Numbered from the stretch's first letter, positions 8,270 to 19,610 are shown. The stretch: DNA of 64,000 nt from Eubacteriales bacterium (GCA_030536755.1 JAUNPJ010000004.1:1-64000), one strand, 5' to 3'. Translations and numbers: made by a program. The notes: a model not told the origin generated them from the letters alone.

Positions 8270-10285
8270 ATGGCAGTATTGCAGATGCAAAGATTCAGTA
8301 TCTGCGCGCTGAAAAAAGACCGCAAAGCCATACTGGAAAAACTGCAGGCACTTGGTGTTATGGAAATTGACAATTCCGTGATTGAAGATGACAGCCTGCA
8401 AAAAATGGATACCGTGGAATCACGCCAGGTATTTGAAAAACAGGCAGTTATGGCGGAACATGCGCTTGATGTACTGCAAAAATATGTCCCGGAAAAAACG
8501 TCTATGCTGAGTTCTCTTGAGGGGAAGAAGCAGGTCAATCACTGGGAGTATGAGAAAATCGTACAAAACCGTGATGTGATGAGCAAAAGAGCCAGAGAGC
8601 TTGTAAACCTCAACAAGGAAATCTCAGAAAACAATGCTAATGTGGTGAAACTGGAGAACCAGATCGAATCACTTGCTCCATGGATGTCTCTGGAAGTTCC
8701 CATGACTTATCGTGGAACACGTTCTACGGCATTTTTCGTAGGAACGATGTCGAGATCTATGACTATGGAGGAGATACGTACGGCGGTGGCAGAACATGCC
8801 CCTGATTTGGACGCCTATGACGTAACGATTCTGTCGGCTGATAAGGATTTGACCTATTTGGCAGTTGTCTGTCTCAGAAAAGATGCAGACAAGCTGGAAG
8901 ATGCACTTCGGGCATCAGGTTTTGCCAGACCATCTCAGATGGTAAGTAAGGTTCCGTCGGAACTGAAAAAGAATCTGGAAGAACAGATTCAACAATTGAA
9001 CTCGAAAACAAAACAGATTGAGAGCCAGATCGCGGAATACAAAGATTATCGAAATGATCTTCGGTTATTTGTAGATTATTATCGCATTCGTGCGGAAAAA
9101 TATCAGATTCTCGGTCAGATTCCTCAGTCAAAGCAAACCTTCTTTATCAGCGGCTATGTGCCGGAAGGTGCAGTACCCTTATTAAGGGAAAAAATAGAAA
9201 ACGCGTATAACTGCACAGTGGATATAGAAGAGATAAAAGAAGAGGAGGAGCCTCCGGTACTTTTGAAGAACGGAAAGATTTCTTCAGCAGTAGAAGGAGT
9301 TCTGGAATCTTACGGACTTCCTCATAAAGGAGAGGTAGATCCGACGCAGATTATGTCTGTGTTTTACATTGTGTTATTTGGTATGATGCTGTCAGATGCA
9401 GCTTATGGACTGCTTGTGTCGGTGGTATGCTTCGTTGCGCTGAAAAAATTCCCGCGTATGGCAGAAGGATTGGCAAAATCCATCCGTCTGTTCATGTACT
9501 GTGGAATTTCCACTCTGGTTTGGGGTGTATTGTTCGGCGGTTACTTCGGAAACGTTGTCGATATCGTATCGGAAGTATACTTTGGACATAAAGTCGTGAT
9601 ACCTGCTCTGTGGTTTGTGCCATTGAACAATCCGATGAAACTTCTGATTTTCTCACTGGGACTCGGTATTGTTCATCTGTTCTTTGGTCTTGGGCTGAAA
9701 GGTTACAGCTATATCAAGAGCAAAGATTACATGGGATTTTTGTGTGATGTGGTATTCTGGTATATGCTTCTTGTCGGACTGTTGCTGATGCTGATTCCGT
9801 CCGATCTGTTTGCATCAATCGCACAGGCAAAAATCGTATTCCCGCCATTTGTGAATCTGCTTGCCAAAGTACTTGCCATTGCCGGTGCTGTAGGGCTTTT
9901 GCTCTTTGCCGCACGCGACAATAAAAACTTTGGACTGCGTCTCGCACTTGGTGCATATGAACTGTATAACATTACCGGATGGTTAAGTGATGTACTTTCT
10001 TATTCTCGTCTTCTTGCATTGGGACTGGCTACCGGAGTTATTGCTTCCGTAGTAAACCAGATGGGAAGTATGATGGGAACGAGCATCCTTGGTGTGATCG
10101 GCTTTATCGTGGTATTTATTGTGGGACATACCTTAAACCTTGCCATCAACCTTCTGGGTGCGTATGTGCATACCAATCGTCTTCAGTTTGTAGAGTTCTT
10201 TGGAAAATTCTACGAAGGCGGCGGAAGACCATTCAATCCATTTAAACAAAATACAAAATATGTTGATATTAAGGAGGAAAATTAA
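8270..10285 (+). CDS. ntpI: V-type ATPase subunit I (membrane subunit a)
   Basis: A 671-residue protein. The N-terminal half (1-330) is cytoplasmic and coiled-coil rich, and the C-terminal half has about seven to eight membrane segments. Family landmarks include FGMMLSDAAYGL, GGYFGNVVD, the arginine-bearing SYSRLLALGLATGVIA segment that faces the K-ring, and GHTLNLAINLLGAYVHTNRLQFVEFFGKFYEGGG near the end. It forms the ion half-channels against the rotor ring. The ribosome binding site is AAAGGAGGG, and the K gene follows after 3 bases. Confidence 0.95.
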   Translation: MAVLQMQRFSICALKKDRKAILEKLQALGVMEIDNSVIEDDSLQKMDTVESRQVFEKQAVMAEHALDVLQKYVPEKTSMLSSLEGKKQVNHWEYEKIVQNRDVMSKRARELVNLNKEISENNANVVKLENQIESLAPWMSLEVPMTYRGTRSTAFFVGTMSRSMTMEEIRTAVAEHAPDLDAYDVTILSADKDLTYLAVVCLRKDADKLEDALRASGFARPSQMVSKVPSELKKNLEEQIQQLNSKTKQIESQIAEYKDYRNDLRLFVDYYRIRAEKYQILGQIPQSKQTFFISGYVPEGAVPLLREKIENAYNCTVDIEEIKEEEEPPVLLKNGKISSAVEGVLESYGLPHKGEVDPTQIMSVFYIVLFGMMLSDAAYGLLVSVVCFVALKKFPRMAEGLAKSIRLFMYCGISTLVWGVLFGGYFGNVVDIVSEVYFGHKVVIPALWFVPLNNPMKLLIFSLGLGIVHLFFGLGLKGYSYIKSKDYMGFLCDVVFWYMLLVGLLLMLIPSDLFASIAQAKIVFPPFVNLLAKVLAIAGAVGLLLFAARDNKNFGLRLALGAYELYNITGWLSDVLSYSRLLALGLATGVIASVVNQMGSMMGTSILGVIGFIVVFIVGHTLNLAINLLGAYVHTNRLQFVEFFGKFYEGGGRPFNPFKQNTKYVDIKEEN

Positions 10286-10765
<480 letters not shown>

Positions 10766-10798
10766 TACTAAGAATCAATGGATAAGGAGAGCTTGAGA

Positions 10799-11392
10799 AT
10801 GACTGGATTAGATAAAATGGTAAACCAGATTCTGGATGAAGCGAAGAACTCCGCCAATGCAAAGATTGAAGAAGCCAACTCTCAGGCAGAGGCTTTGAAG
10901 GCAGAAGCGTTAGAGGAGGCAAAGTCCCTTGTGGCTGAAATCTCCAGACAGTCTGACGCAGACATTGCCAACTATAAAGAAAGAGTGAAATCAGCATCCG
11001 ACTTAAAGCGCAGAACAGCGATTCTGGCTGCAAAACAGGAAATGATTTCACAGGTAATAGATAAGGCTTATGCAAAATTCTGTGCAAAGGATGGCGATGC
11101 TTATTTCAAGACATTAAAGGAAATGCTCAAGAAATTCGCACAGCCTTTAGAGGGAGAAATCTATTTTTCTTCTGAAGATCTGAAGAGACTGCCGGACGGT
11201 TTTGCGGATGAGGCTGCAAAGATTGCCAAATCCAAAGGCGGAAAGCTGACCGTGGCAAAAGAAGCAAAGAACATTGAGAAAGGATTCGTTCTTGCATACG
11301 GCGGCATCGAGGAGAATTGTTCCTTTAAAGCGATGTTTGACGCAAAACGGGATGAATTACAGGATCAGGTACAAAAAATATTATTTTCGTAG
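10799..11392 (+). CDS. ntpE: V-type ATPase subunit E (peripheral stalk)
   Basis: About 197 residues. The N-terminal half is coiled coil rich in Ala, Glu and Lys, and the C-terminal half is the globular vATP-synt_E domain, ending with the AYGGIEENCSFKAMFDAKRDELQDQV region. ATG 10799 is preferred because AAGGAGA ends 8 bases upstream; the earlier in-frame ATG at 10778 has none. It pairs with the G/H-like protein encoded first in the operon. Confidence 0.9.
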   Translation: MTGLDKMVNQILDEAKNSANAKIEEANSQAEALKAEALEEAKSLVAEISRQSDADIANYKERVKSASDLKRRTAILAAKQEMISQVIDKAYAKFCAKDGDAYFKTLKEMLKKFAQPLEGEIYFSSEDLKRLPDGFADEAAKIAKSKGGKLTVAKEAKNIEKGFVLAYGGIEENCSFKAMFDAKRDELQDQVQKILFS

Positions 11393-11421
11393 AAGCGTAA
11401 CCAAATAAAGGAGGATTTATC

Positions 11422-12393
11422 ATGTCTGATATGGAATTTACCTACGCGGTTGCGCGCATACGTGCTTTGGAAGTGTCGCTGTTGTCCTCTTCTGTGATCG
11501 AGCAGCTGATTGCCTGCCCGACAGAGGAAAGCTGCCTGCAGCTTCTGGCAGAAAAAGGCTGGGGAGACAGTGATACACCTTTGGTTGCAGAGGCGATGCT
11601 GACGAGAGAGACGGAGAAAATCTGGGAGACGATGCGTGATATGCGCATTGATATGTCTGTGTTTGACGTACTGTCTTACCCGAATCTTTTCCATAATCTG
11701 AAAGCAGCCATCAAAGAAGTGTGCTCCAAAGAGAAACATCCGGGAATCTACTTTGAGGACTGTGCAATCTCCGGCGAGGAGATGGTCAACATCATCAAAG
11801 AGAAGGATTTTTCCAGACTGCCGGCTTCCATGGCAAATGCTGCCCAGGAGGCTTATGAGACACTGCTGCATACAAGGGACGGTCAGTTATGTGATGTAAT
11901 TATTGATAAGGCCACTTTGGAGGCCATTTATCAGGCGGGAAAAGAAGCAGAAGCTGATATCATCAGAAATTATGCCGAAGATACCGTTGCCGTGGCAAAT
12001 ATAAAGATAGCCGTGCGTTCACAGAAAACCGCAAAATCCATGGAATTTATGAAACGGGCGATGGTGGAATGTGAAAGCCTGAGTATCGATCAGCTGGCAA
12101 AAGCTGCGTTAAACAGCATGGATGCCATCTGTGAATATCTTTCAGGAACCGCATATGCGGAAGGTGCCAAGGCGCTGGCAGATTCTGCGTCTGCATTTGA
12201 GCGCTGGTGTGACAACCGCATCATTCATACCATTCAGCCGCAGAAATATAACGCATTTTCCGTGGGACCACTCGTTGCTTATGTGCTGGCCCGCGAAAAT
12301 GAGATCAAGACGGTGCGAATCATTCTTTCCGGTAAGGCGAATAACCTTCCAGAAGATTCAATCCGGGAAAGGGTAAGGGAAATGTATGTATAA
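11422..12393 (+). CDS. ntpC: V-type ATPase subunit C (central-stalk connector, AC39 family)
   Basis: A 323-residue helical protein of the vATP-synt_AC39 family: YAVARIRALEVSLL at the N-terminus and the late motif GPLVAYVLARENEIKTVRIILSGK. It seats the central axle on the K-ring. The ATG follows AAAGGAGGA. Its end overlaps the start of subunit F by 8 bases, pointing to translational coupling. Confidence 0.92.
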   Translation: MSDMEFTYAVARIRALEVSLLSSSVIEQLIACPTEESCLQLLAEKGWGDSDTPLVAEAMLTRETEKIWETMRDMRIDMSVFDVLSYPNLFHNLKAAIKEVCSKEKHPGIYFEDCAISGEEMVNIIKEKDFSRLPASMANAAQEAYETLLHTRDGQLCDVIIDKATLEAIYQAGKEAEADIIRNYAEDTVAVANIKIAVRSQKTAKSMEFMKRAMVECESLSIDQLAKAALNSMDAICEYLSGTAYAEGAKALADSASAFERWCDNRIIHTIQPQKYNAFSVGPLVAYVLARENEIKTVRIILSGKANNLPEDSIRERVREMYV

Positions 12394-12709
12394 AATTGCA
12401 GTTATGGGCGATTACGACAGCATTTATGGCTTCGCTGCAGTGGGACTGGATACGTTTGCCCTCACCGAGGTGAAAAAAGCAGAGAAGCAGATACATGACC
12501 TGGCTGCTGCCGGTTATGCTGTAATTTACATTACAGAAGACTGGGCACAGCAGTTGACTCATGTCATCGACAAGTATAAAGACCAGATGCTGCCTGCAGT
12601 GATCCAGATTCCTGGTGTGTCCGGAAATACTGGAGAAGGTGTAGAGAATGTCAAGAAATTTGTAGAACAGGCAGTTGGATCGGATATACTGTTTTCACAG
12701 AACAGCTAA
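12386..12709 (+). CDS. ntpG: V-type ATPase subunit F
   Basis: A 107-residue protein with the Rossmann-like subunit F fold: MYKIAVMGDYDSIYGFAAVGLDTF at the start, then IYITEDWA and a LPAVIQIPG segment. It binds subunit D on the central axle and modulates activity. Bacterial naming varies (ntpG in E. hirae, atpF elsewhere). It overlaps subunit C. Confidence 0.92.
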   Translation: MYKIAVMGDYDSIYGFAAVGLDTFALTEVKKAEKQIHDLAAAGYAVIYITEDWAQQLTHVIDKYKDQMLPAVIQIPGVSGNTGEGVENVKKFVEQAVGSDILFSQNS

Positions 12710-12761
12710 CGAAAATGTTTATGTTAGCTGAAAATTTTAGGAAGGTGTGTGATTTGTCCAA

Positions 12762-14531
12762 ATGAGTAAAGGAACGATAAAGAAAGTGGCCGGACCACTG
12801 GTTATCGCTGAGGGCATGAGAGACGCCAACATGTTTGACGTGGTTCGTGTAAGTAACCAGCGACTGATCGGTGAGATCATCGAGATGCACGGGGATGAGG
12901 CATCTGTTCAGGTATACGAAGAGACTTCCGGACTGAAACCGGGCGAGCCGGTAGAATCCATGGAAGTACCTCTTTCCGTAGAATTGGGACCTGGACTGAT
13001 CGCCAGCATCTACGATGGTATTCAGAGACCACTGGATGATATTATGAAAGTAACCGGAGGCAACAGCCTGAAGAGAGGTGTTGAGGTTCCGGCGCTGAAA
13101 AGAGACAAAAAGTGGAACTTCGTACCTGTTGCAAAGGTCGGAGATGAAGTAGAAGGCGGAGACGTACTTGGTACCGTAAAAGAGACCATCGTTGTGGAAC
13201 AGAAGATCATGGTTCCGCCAAATGTAAAAGGTAAAGTCAAAGAAATTAAATCCGGTGAGTTTACCGTAGAAGATGTTGTATGTGTACTGGAGACAGCAAA
13301 CGGAGACAAAGAGCTGACCATGATGCAGAAATGGCCGGTTCGTAAAGGTCGTCCTTATCAGAAAAAGCTTCCTCCAAAACAGCCGCTCGTAACAGGACAG
13401 CGAGTTGTTGACTGTATGTTCCCGATTGCCAAAGGTGGTGTGGCTGCCGTTCCGGGACCTTTCGGAAGCGGTAAGACGGTTATTCAGCATCAGCTTGCAA
13501 AATGGGCAGAGGCTGATATCGTGGTTTACATCGGATGCGGCGAGCGTGGAAACGAGATGACCGACGTACTGAACGAGTTCCCGGAACTGAAGGACCCGAA
13601 AACAGGCGAGTCCCTGATGGAGAGAACTGTACTGATCGCCAACACATCTGATATGCCTGTTGCAGCCCGTGAGGCTTCTATTTATACAGGTATTACCATC
13701 GCTGAGTATTTCCGTGACATGGGCTATTCCGTAGCGCTGATGGCGGACTCCACCTCCCGTTGGGCTGAGGCTCTTCGAGAGATGTCTGGACGTCTGGAAG
13801 AGATGCCTGGTGAGGAAGGTTATCCTGCTTATCTGGGAAGCCGTCTGGCACAGTTCTACGAGAGAGCTGGTCATGTCATCAACCTCGGAAAAGATGGCAG
13901 AGAAGGTGCACTGACAGCCATCGGTGCCGTATCTCCTCCAGGTGGAGATATTTCCGAGCCGGTATCCCAGGCAACACTTCGTATCGTAAAAGTGTTCTGG
14001 GGACTGGATTCCAACCTGGCTTACAAACGTCACTTCCCGGCGATTAACTGGCTGACCAGTTATTCTCTGTATCTGGATGATATGGGACCATGGTTCAACG
14101 CAAACGTGGCAGAAGACTGGATGAAGCTTCGTCAGGAAATGATGAGTCTGCTTCAGGACGAGGCAGAATTGGAAGAAATCGTTAAGATGGTAGGTATGGA
14201 TGCACTTTCTCCGACTGACCGTCTGAAGATGGAAGCAGCGCGCTCTATTCGTGAGGACTTCCTGCATCAGAACTCTTTCCATGAAATTGATACCTATACT
14301 TCACTGGAAAAACAGCACAATATGATGAAACTGGTTCTGGCATTTTATAACGAATCCCTGGAAGCACTGGACAAAGGTGCGGACATCAACCAGCTGATCA
14401 AAATGACTGTTCGTGAGAGAATCGGACGTTACAAATATACACTGGACGAGAATCTCACAAGTGAGTATGAAGCAATTACAAATGAATTGGCAGTAGAAAT
14501 TGCCGGTACAATCGGAAAGGAGGACCTGTAA
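12762..14531 (+). CDS. ntpA: V-type ATPase catalytic subunit A
   Basis: 589 residues, the usual length (E. hirae 593). It has a beta-barrel N-domain, the bulge region special to V-type A subunits (about residues 110-200), Walker A GPFGSGKT near residue 231, [13 protein letters not shown], and the Walker B/arginine region [33 protein letters not shown]. It hydrolyses ATP in the A3B3 head. The ATG at 12762 is used; the weak ribosome binding site AGGAAGGTGTG lies 15-20 bases upstream. Its 3' end carries the ribosome binding site of subunit B. Confidence 0.97.
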   Translation: MSKGTIKKVAGPLVIAEGMRDANMFDVVRVSNQRLIGEIIEMHGDEASVQVYEETSGLKPGEPVESMEVPLSVELGPGLIASIYDGIQRPLDDIMKVTGGNSLKRGVEVPALKRDKKWNFVPVAKVGDEVEGGDVLGTVKETIVVEQKIMVPPNVKGKVKEIKSGEFTVEDVVCVLETANGDKELTMMQKWPVRKGRPYQKKLPPKQPLVTGQRVVDCMFPIAKGGVAAVPGPFGSGKTVIQHQLAKWAEADIVVYIGCGERGNEMTDVLNEFPELKDPKTGESLMERTVLIANTSDMPVAAREASIYTGITIAEYFRDMGYSVALMADSTSRWAEALREMSGRLEEMPGEEGYPAYLGSRLAQFYERAGHVINLGKDGREGALTAIGAVSPPGGDISEPVSQATLRIVKVFWGLDSNLAYKRHFPAINWLTSYSLYLDDMGPWFNANVAEDWMKLRQEMMSLLQDEAELEEIVKMVGMDALSPTDRLKMEAARSIREDFLHQNSFHEIDTYTSLEKQHNMMKLVLAFYNESLEALDKGADINQLIKMTVRERIGRYKYTLDENLTSEYEAITNELAVEIAGTIGKEDL

Positions 14532-14532
14532 A

Positions 14533-15906
14533 ATGCCAAAAGAGTATAGAACCATACAGGAAGTAGCCGGTCCTTTGATGCTGGTACGCGGCGTTGAAGA
14601 TGTTGCTTACGATGAACTGGGAGAAATCGAGCTGGCATCCGGCGAGACACGTCGATGCAAAGTTCTGGAGATCAACGGAAACGATGCTCTGGTACAGCTG
14701 TTCGAGGACTCCACAGGTATTAACTTATCAAACAGTAAAGTACGTTTCCTGGGACGAAGCATGGAGCTTGGTGTATCCGAGGATATGCTGGGACGTGTCT
14801 TTGACGGTCTGGGCCGCCCGATCGATGATGGTCCGGAAATCCTTCCAGAGGAACGCCGTGATATTAACGGTCTGCCAATGAACCCGGCAGCCAGAAGCTA
14901 TCCGGAAGAGTTTATTCAGACAGGTGTATCTGCCATTGATGGTCTGAATACACTGGTTCGTGGTCAGAAGCTTCCGATCTTCTCTGCATCCGGTCTGCCT
15001 CATGCACAGCTGGCAGCTCAGATTGCGAGACAGGCAAGAGTACGCGGCACAGACGAGCAGTTCGCCGTTGTATTTGCAGCGATGGGTATCACCTTCGAGG
15101 AATCCAACTTCTTCGTTGAGTCCTTCAAAGAGACAGGAGCGATCGACAGAACTGTTTTGTTTGTAAACCTGGCAAATGACCCGGCTGTAGAGCGTATTGC
15201 CACACCACGTATGGCACTGACTGCAGCAGAGTTCCTTGCTTTTGAGAAAAATATGCACGTACTGGTTATCCTGACTGATATCACCAACTACGCCGATGCT
15301 CTTCGTGAGGTATCTGCCGCACGTAAAGAGGTTCCGGGACGTCGTGGATATCCGGGATACATGTACACCGACCTGGCGACTCTTTATGAGCGTGCCGGAC
15401 GTCAGAATGGAAAGAACGGAAGTATCACGATGATTCCGATTCTGACCATGCCTGAGGATGACAAGACGCATCCAATCCCTGACCTGACAGGATATATCAC
15501 AGAGGGTCAGATCATCCTGAGCCGTGATCTGTACAGAAGAGGTATCACACCGCCAATTGATGTACTGCCGTCTCTGTCCCGTCTGAAAGATAAAGGTATC
15601 GGCGAAGGCAAGACACGTGCGGACCACTCCAACACCATGAACCAGTTGTTCTCCGCTTATGCCCGTGGTAAAGAGGCGAAAGAGCTGATGGTAATCCTTG
15701 GTGAGGCTGCGCTGTCTGATATCGACCTGATCTACGCAAAATTTGCGGATGCATTCGAGAAAGAGTATGTATCTCAGGGGTACGATGCAAACCGTGACAT
15801 TGAGGAAACACTTAAGATCGGCTGGAAATTACTCTCCATCCTTCCACGAAGCGAACTGAAACGTATCGATGATAAATTCCTCGATGAGTACTATGGCAAA
15901 TATTAA
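14533..15906 (+). CDS. ntpB: V-type ATPase regulatory subunit B
   Basis: 457 residues (E. hirae 458). It starts [21 protein letters not shown] and lacks the Walker A lysine ([18 protein letters not shown] replaces the P-loop), as expected for the non-catalytic B subunit. The [12 protein letters not shown] and [23 protein letters not shown] blocks are present. ATG 14533 follows AAAGGAGGACCTGTAAA, whereas an in-frame start at 14500 lies inside subunit A. Confidence 0.97.
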   Translation: MPKEYRTIQEVAGPLMLVRGVEDVAYDELGEIELASGETRRCKVLEINGNDALVQLFEDSTGINLSNSKVRFLGRSMELGVSEDMLGRVFDGLGRPIDDGPEILPEERRDINGLPMNPAARSYPEEFIQTGVSAIDGLNTLVRGQKLPIFSASGLPHAQLAAQIARQARVRGTDEQFAVVFAAMGITFEESNFFVESFKETGAIDRTVLFVNLANDPAVERIATPRMALTAAEFLAFEKNMHVLVILTDITNYADALREVSAARKEVPGRRGYPGYMYTDLATLYERAGRQNGKNGSITMIPILTMPEDDKTHPIPDLTGYITEGQIILSRDLYRRGITPPIDVLPSLSRLKDKGIGEGKTRADHSNTMNQLFSAYARGKEAKELMVILGEAALSDIDLIYAKFADAFEKEYVSQGYDANRDIEETLKIGWKLLSILPRSELKRIDDKFLDEYYGKY

Positions 15907-15972
15907 TTTGCCGTGGTACTCACAAAGAAACCATTCATTGATTCAGTAATTGCAGAAAGAAGGTGAACGGAT

Positions 15973-16656
15973 TTGGCATCTACGCAGGTGAACCCAACCC
16001 GTATGGAGCTGACCAAGCAGAAGAAAAAGCTGAAGACAGCTGTTCGAGGCCATAAGCTCCTGAAGGATAAACGAGACGAATTGATGCGTCAGTTTTTGGA
16101 CCTGGTTCGTGAAAACATGGAACTGCGTCTGAAAGTAGAGGCCGGCATCCGCTCTGCAAATACCAATTTTGTCATCGCCAAGGCAGGAATGTCGGAACAG
16201 ACATTGAAGACCGCACTGATGACACCGAAGCAGGAAGTTTATCTGGATGTAGACAAGAAGAACGTCATGAGTGTTGATATTCCGGTACTGGAGTACAAGA
16301 CAAGAACTTCTGACGCCAATGACATCTACTCCTATGGATTTGCATTTACCTCCAGTGACCTGGACGGTGCTGTAAAATCACTGGCAGATATACTGCCGGA
16401 TATGCTGAGACTTGCAGAGATTGAGAAAGCCTGCCAGTTAATGTCGGCGGAGATTGAGAAAACCCGCCGTCGTGTAAATGCCCTGGAACATGTAATTATC
16501 CCTGAGGCGAAGGCCAACATCAAATACATTACCATGAAGCTGGACGAGAATGAGCGTTCTACGCAGATCCGTCTGATGAAGGTAAAAGATATGATGCTGG
16601 AAGAAGCGCACCAGTTCAAGGAGAAAGCAAAAGAGCGGGCATCCGAAAACGCATAA
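15973..16656 (+). CDS. ntpD: V-type ATPase subunit D (central axle)
   Basis: 227 residues with two long terminal coiled coils, as in the central shaft: NPTRMELTKQKKKLKTAVRGHKLLKDKRDELM at the start and RRRVNALEHVIIPEAKANIKYITMKLDENERS near the end. It starts at TTG 15973 with AGAAGGTGA upstream. It is the last gene of the operon, followed by a strong terminator. Confidence 0.95.
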   Translation: MASTQVNPTRMELTKQKKKLKTAVRGHKLLKDKRDELMRQFLDLVRENMELRLKVEAGIRSANTNFVIAKAGMSEQTLKTALMTPKQEVYLDVDKKNVMSVDIPVLEYKTRTSDANDIYSYGFAFTSSDLDGAVKSLADILPDMLRLAEIEKACQLMSAEIEKTRRRVNALEHVIIPEAKANIKYITMKLDENERSTQIRLMKVKDMMLEEAHQFKEKAKERASENA

Positions 16657-16666
16657 AAAAGAAAAG

Positions 16667-16711
16667 AAGCATCCCTTATGGAGCTTTTCCATAAGAGGAT
16701 GCTTTTGATTT
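16667..16711 (+). terminator. Terminator of the V-type ATPase operon
   Basis: Hairpin with arms AAGCATCC(C)TTATGGA and TCCATAA(G)AGGATGCTT, then TTTTGATTT. It begins 10 bases after the subunit D stop. Confidence 0.9.
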
Positions 16712-16784
16712 GTGTACAAATGCGGTACGCTGACACACTAATGTGATAAAATGCACAAAAAACGAGCTGTATTTTCTTAAAATA

Positions 16785-16813
16785 TTGACAAAATAACGAG
16801 AAAAATATAAAAT
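16785..16813 (+). promoter_or_regulatory. Promoter of the phosphotransbutyrylase-iorAB cluster
   Basis: Consensus TTGACA (16785-16790), a 17-base spacer and TAAAAT (16808-16813). Confidence 0.7.
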
Positions 16814-16865
16814 ATAAGGAACAAATCGAATCAAATTTCCTATATTGTGTAAAGGAGGCTGGAAT

Positions 16866-17771
16866 GTGCAAATAAAAGATTTTAAGCAATTGAGAGAACA
16901 GGTAGGTTCCGCAGAGAAGAGGACAGTCGCAGTTGCGGCGGCACATGACCCGCATACGCTGGAGGCAGTTTTGAAGGCGCATGAGGAAGGCGTGCTGGAT
17001 TATCTTCTGGTGGGAAAGGCACAGGAGATTCTGGAAATTGGAAAAGATCTGGGACATGAGATCTCAAGTGACTGTGTGGTAGATTCTGACAGTGACGAAG
17101 ATGCGGCAAAGAAAGCCATCGGGTTGATTCACAGCGGGGATGCGGACTTTTTGCAGAAGGGAATTTTGCAGACAGCGACTCTTCTGAAGGCAGTTGTGAA
17201 TAAGGAGACTGGCATTTCTCAGGGCAGACCGATGTCTCATATTGCGCTTCTGGATATTCCTTCTTATCACAAAATTCTGGGAGTCACAGATGGGGGTATG
17301 ATGATTTATCCGGATCTGGAGGCGAAGAAGGCTATCGTTCACAATGCAGTGGAAATGTTCCATGGATTGGGATATGATAAGCCACTTGTTTCGGCAGTAT
17401 GTTCTGTGGAAGTAGTCAATCCGAAGATGCCGGAGACGGTCGATGCGGCAGCTTTGAAGGAGGCGGCACTGCAGGGAGATTTTGGTGCGTGCTATGTCGA
17501 AGGTCCGATTTCTTTCGATTTGTCCATGAGTAAGGAATCTGCACGAATCAAAAAGTATGGAAGTCCTGTGGTAGGAGAGACGGATATTTTCCTTGTTCCA
17601 AATATTACAGTAGGAAATGTGCTGGTGAAGGCAATGGCAGAATTTGCCGGCGCTCTTATGGCCGGCTGTGTTGTCGGAGCAAAATGTCCGATCGCACTGA
17701 ATTCAAGAAGTGCAGCATTCGAAGAGAAATATTATTCTCTGATGGCATGTGCGCAAATGGTTTGCAAGTAA
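16866..17771 (+). CDS. ptb: Phosphate butyryltransferase-family acyltransferase
   Basis: About 301 residues of the PTA_PTB fold. It contains RTVAVAAAHDPHTLEAV, LLVGK, LLKAVVNKETGI, SHIALLDIPSYHKILGVTDGGM and the C-terminal IFLVPNITVGNVLVKAM block. The family converts an acyl-CoA plus phosphate to acyl-phosphate. GTG 16866 is chosen because AAAGGAGG ends 7 bases upstream. Ptb usually sits beside buk. Here the two are separated by iorAB, an amino-acid transporter and an aminotransferase, which suggests that the acyl-CoA comes from a 2-oxo acid oxidised by IorAB rather than from butyrate synthesis. Confidence 0.88.
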   Translation: MQIKDFKQLREQVGSAEKRTVAVAAAHDPHTLEAVLKAHEEGVLDYLLVGKAQEILEIGKDLGHEISSDCVVDSDSDEDAAKKAIGLIHSGDADFLQKGILQTATLLKAVVNKETGISQGRPMSHIALLDIPSYHKILGVTDGGMMIYPDLEAKKAIVHNAVEMFHGLGYDKPLVSAVCSVEVVNPKMPETVDAAALKEAALQGDFGACYVEGPISFDLSMSKESARIKKYGSPVVGETDIFLVPNITVGNVLVKAMAEFAGALMAGCVVGAKCPIALNSRSAAFEEKYYSLMACAQMVCK

Positions 17772-17828
17772 TACAAGGTACTGAACAGACAGAGTACAAA
17801 ATAAACTATAAGGAGGAGTGATAGAATC

Positions 17829-19610
17829 ATGAAACAGTTAATGACAGGCGATGAAGCAATCGCAAGAGGTGCTTATGAAGCTGGTGTGCGTCACGCATCC
17901 GCTTATCCGGGAACACCTAGTACAGAGATTCTTGAGAATCTGGCAACCTATGATGAAATATATGCAGAGTGGGCGCCAAACGAAAAGGTGGCAATGGAGT
18001 CCGGAATCGGAGCTGCGATTGCAGGTGCGAGAAGTATGGTTTCCATGAAGCACGTAGGTGTGAACGTGGCGGCAGACCCGCTGTTTACCTGGGCTTATAT
18101 GGGGGTGAATGCAGGTAACGTGCTGGTATCGGCCGATGATCCTGGAATGTTTTCTTCCCAGAATGAGCAGGATAACAGAAACTACGCAAAATCTGCCAAA
18201 CTGGCAATGTTCGAGCCTTCCGATTCTCAGGAATGTATCGATATGGTAAAGGCAGCCTACGAACTGAGCGAATCTTATGATACACCGGTTATGATCCGAA
18301 TGACAACACGTGTCTGTCATTCCAAATCCATCGTAGAGACAGGCGAGAGAGTGGAAGTACCATTAAAGGCATGGGAGAAAAATCCTGCCAAATATGTTTG
18401 TCTTCCGGCGATTTCCAGAAAACTGCGTGTAAAACTGCAGGCAAGAATGGAAAAACTGGCAGAGTACAGTGAGACTTCTCCATTTAACAAAGTGGAGATG
18501 GGTGACACATCGGTAGGTATCATTGCTTCCGGTATCTGCTATTATTACGCAAAAGAAGTATTCGGAGATCAGGCTTCCTATCTGAAACTTGGATTTACGA
18601 ATCCAATGCCGAAGAATCTGATCAAAGATTTCTGCGATCAGATGGATAAAGTTTACATACTTGAGGAAAACGATCCTTACATCGAGGAATTTGTGGAGAG
18701 ACTGGGAGTAAAATGTGAATTCCATGGCAAAGATCTGTTCCCGTATACGCTGGAAATGACACCGGATGTGATCCGCAAGGCTGTATATGGCGAGGCGCTC
18801 AAAACAATCGAGTTTGACAAAGAAAAACTGATCAATCGTGCACCTACGTTCTGTGCAGGCTGCCCGCACAGAGGTCTGTTCTATCGTCTGGGCAAGAGAA
18901 AAGACATTATGGTAAGCGGAGATATCGGATGCTACACACTGGCAGCCAACAAGCCATACTCCGCACTGAATTCCACCATCTGTATGGGAGCCAGCCTCTC
19001 TGTGGCACACGGCGCTCAGAAGGCATTCAATCAGGGAGATTCCGGAAAACGTGTTGTGGGCGTGCTTGGAGATTCTACGTTCTTCCACACAGGAATCAAT
19101 TCACTGATGAATACGGTTTACAACAACAGTAATACGGTTAACATCATTCTGGATAACCGCATCACAGGTATGACTGGACATCAGGATAACCCTGGAACAG
19201 GATTTACTGCAAAAGGTGAGCCGACTGCGATGCTCAAGATTGAGGATATCGTAAAGGCAATCGGAATCAAACATGTGAAAGTTGTAAATCCGAACAATTT
19301 GCAGGAAGTAGACGATGCGCTTGATGAATGTCTGGCTCTCGACGAGCCTTCTGTCATCATCACAAGATGGCCATGTGTACTGAAGAAATTCTCTGAGGCA
19401 GATAAGAGTGAATTTGATAACCTGTTCAAGACAAAGAACAGAGTAGACGAAGAGAAGTGTGTCGGCTGTAAGGCATGTCTGAAAGCCGGCTGTCCTGCAA
19501 TGTCTTATGACAAAGCAGCGAAGAAGGTACGTATTAACCAGGCTTCCTGTGTCGGCTGTGATGTATGTACACAGGTATGTCCGAAAGATGCCATCGAAAA
19601 AGTGAATTAG
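17829..19610 (+). CDS. iorA: Indolepyruvate:ferredoxin oxidoreductase, alpha subunit
   Basis: 593 residues. An N-terminal pyrimidine-binding domain (GDEAIARGAYEAGVRHASAYPGTPSTE) is followed by a TPP-binding domain (FCAGCPHRGLFY, SGDIGCYTL, GVLGDSTFFHTGINSL). The C-terminus has two [4Fe-4S] clusters, one from Cys544 (CVGCKACLKAGCP) and one from Cys574 (CVGCDVCTQVCP). It oxidatively decarboxylates aryl-pyruvates (indolepyruvate, phenylpyruvate, hydroxyphenylpyruvate) to acyl-CoA and reduces ferredoxin, together with IorB. The first cluster has an extra residue in its final spacing (KAGC). The ribosome binding site is AAGGAGGAG. Confidence 0.95.
   Translation: MKQLMTGDEAIARGAYEAGVRHASAYPGTPSTEILENLATYDEIYAEWAPNEKVAMESGIGAAIAGARSMVSMKHVGVNVAADPLFTWAYMGVNAGNVLVSADDPGMFSSQNEQDNRNYAKSAKLAMFEPSDSQECIDMVKAAYELSESYDTPVMIRMTTRVCHSKSIVETGERVEVPLKAWEKNPAKYVCLPAISRKLRVKLQARMEKLAEYSETSPFNKVEMGDTSVGIIASGICYYYAKEVFGDQASYLKLGFTNPMPKNLIKDFCDQMDKVYILEENDPYIEEFVERLGVKCEFHGKDLFPYTLEMTPDVIRKAVYGEALKTIEFDKEKLINRAPTFCAGCPHRGLFYRLGKRKDIMVSGDIGCYTLAANKPYSALNSTICMGASLSVAHGAQKAFNQGDSGKRVVGVLGDSTFFHTGINSLMNTVYNNSNTVNIILDNRITGMTGHQDNPGTGFTAKGEPTAMLKIEDIVKAIGIKHVKVVNPNNLQEVDDALDECLALDEPSVIITRWPCVLKKFSEADKSEFDNLFKTKNRVDEEKCVGCKACLKAGCPAMSYDKAAKKVRINQASCVGCDVCTQVCPKDAIEKVN

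Noticed and set aside
12651..14282. 543-codon open frame antisense to V-ATPase subunit A
   Set aside because: It is a shadow of a strongly conserved gene, has no ribosome binding site, and its product is rich in His, Arg and Cys in the manner of antisense frames.
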